From Pseudomonadota bacterium (GTDB lineage Bacteria; Pseudomonadota; Gammaproteobacteria; Burkholderiales; Rhodocyclaceae): a stretch of DNA of 9,249 nt. The stretch lies in NCBI GenBank assembly GCA_021811225.1, contig JAJZPJ010000103.1, positions 1-9,249 on the forward strand, written 5' to 3'. The position numbers were made by a program, and so were the translations under genes. The stretch's first letter is position 1; each line of letters starts with the position of its first letter. Of this stretch, positions 9,247 to 9,249 are shown one piece after another. A model generated the notes under the pieces. The model ran no database searches and was not told the DNA's origin. It worked only from the letters and a program-made list of their open reading frames with translations.

Positions 9247-9249
9247 GAT

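Overview
The window is GC-rich and codon use looks uniform across all genes. Gene content and protein style (pyruvate phosphate dikinase, ETF-ubiquinone oxidoreductase, acetoacetyl-CoA synthetase, a DUF1631-like protein) point to a respiring betaproteobacterium, most likely of the Rhodocyclales/Azoarcus-Thauera kind. That placement is inferred from protein resemblance alone. I see no tRNA, rRNA, CRISPR array, insertion sequence or phage gene; it reads as ordinary chromosome with one unusual regulatory region and one unusual small gene cluster.

Layout. (1) 1-1031, minus strand: the N-terminal 343 codons of pyruvate phosphate dikinase, cut by the window edge. (2) 1032-1534: a 500-base region without a protein gene. 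It holds a class I cyclic-di-GMP (GEMM-I) riboswitch on the plus strand (about 1226-1325) and a roughly 200-base leader with a 16-base perfect palindrome directly before a strong Shine-Dalgarno. (3) 1535-2617, plus: a compact 360-residue DUF1631-like protein, the presumed riboswitch target. (4) 2648-5119, plus: a promoter with a perfect -10 box and a dyad in its 19-base spacer, then an alpha/beta hydrolase with a Cys nucleophile, an acyl carrier protein and a FabF-type ketosynthase. The last two overlap as ATGA. (5) 5104-6747, minus: ETF-ubiquinone oxidoreductase, convergent with the ketosynthase and overlapping it by 16 bases. (6) 6748-6821: a divergent promoter region built around the self-complementary octamer ATTATAAT. 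(7) 6822-9205, plus: a hotdog-fold acyl-CoA thioesterase and acetoacetyl-CoA synthetase, 14 bases apart, followed by two hairpins at the window end.

How the genes fit. Most of the window is acyl and central carbon metabolism. ETF-QO passes electrons from acyl-CoA dehydrogenation to quinone, acetoacetyl-CoA synthetase and the thioesterase act on short acyl-CoAs, and PPDK links pyruvate to PEP. Two parts go beyond housekeeping. One is second-messenger control (c-di-GMP riboswitch) of a shortened DUF1631 protein. The other is a stand-alone hydrolase/ACP/ketosynthase module without reductase or dehydratase genes, whose product cannot be deduced from the window. These two are the best candidates for undescribed biology.
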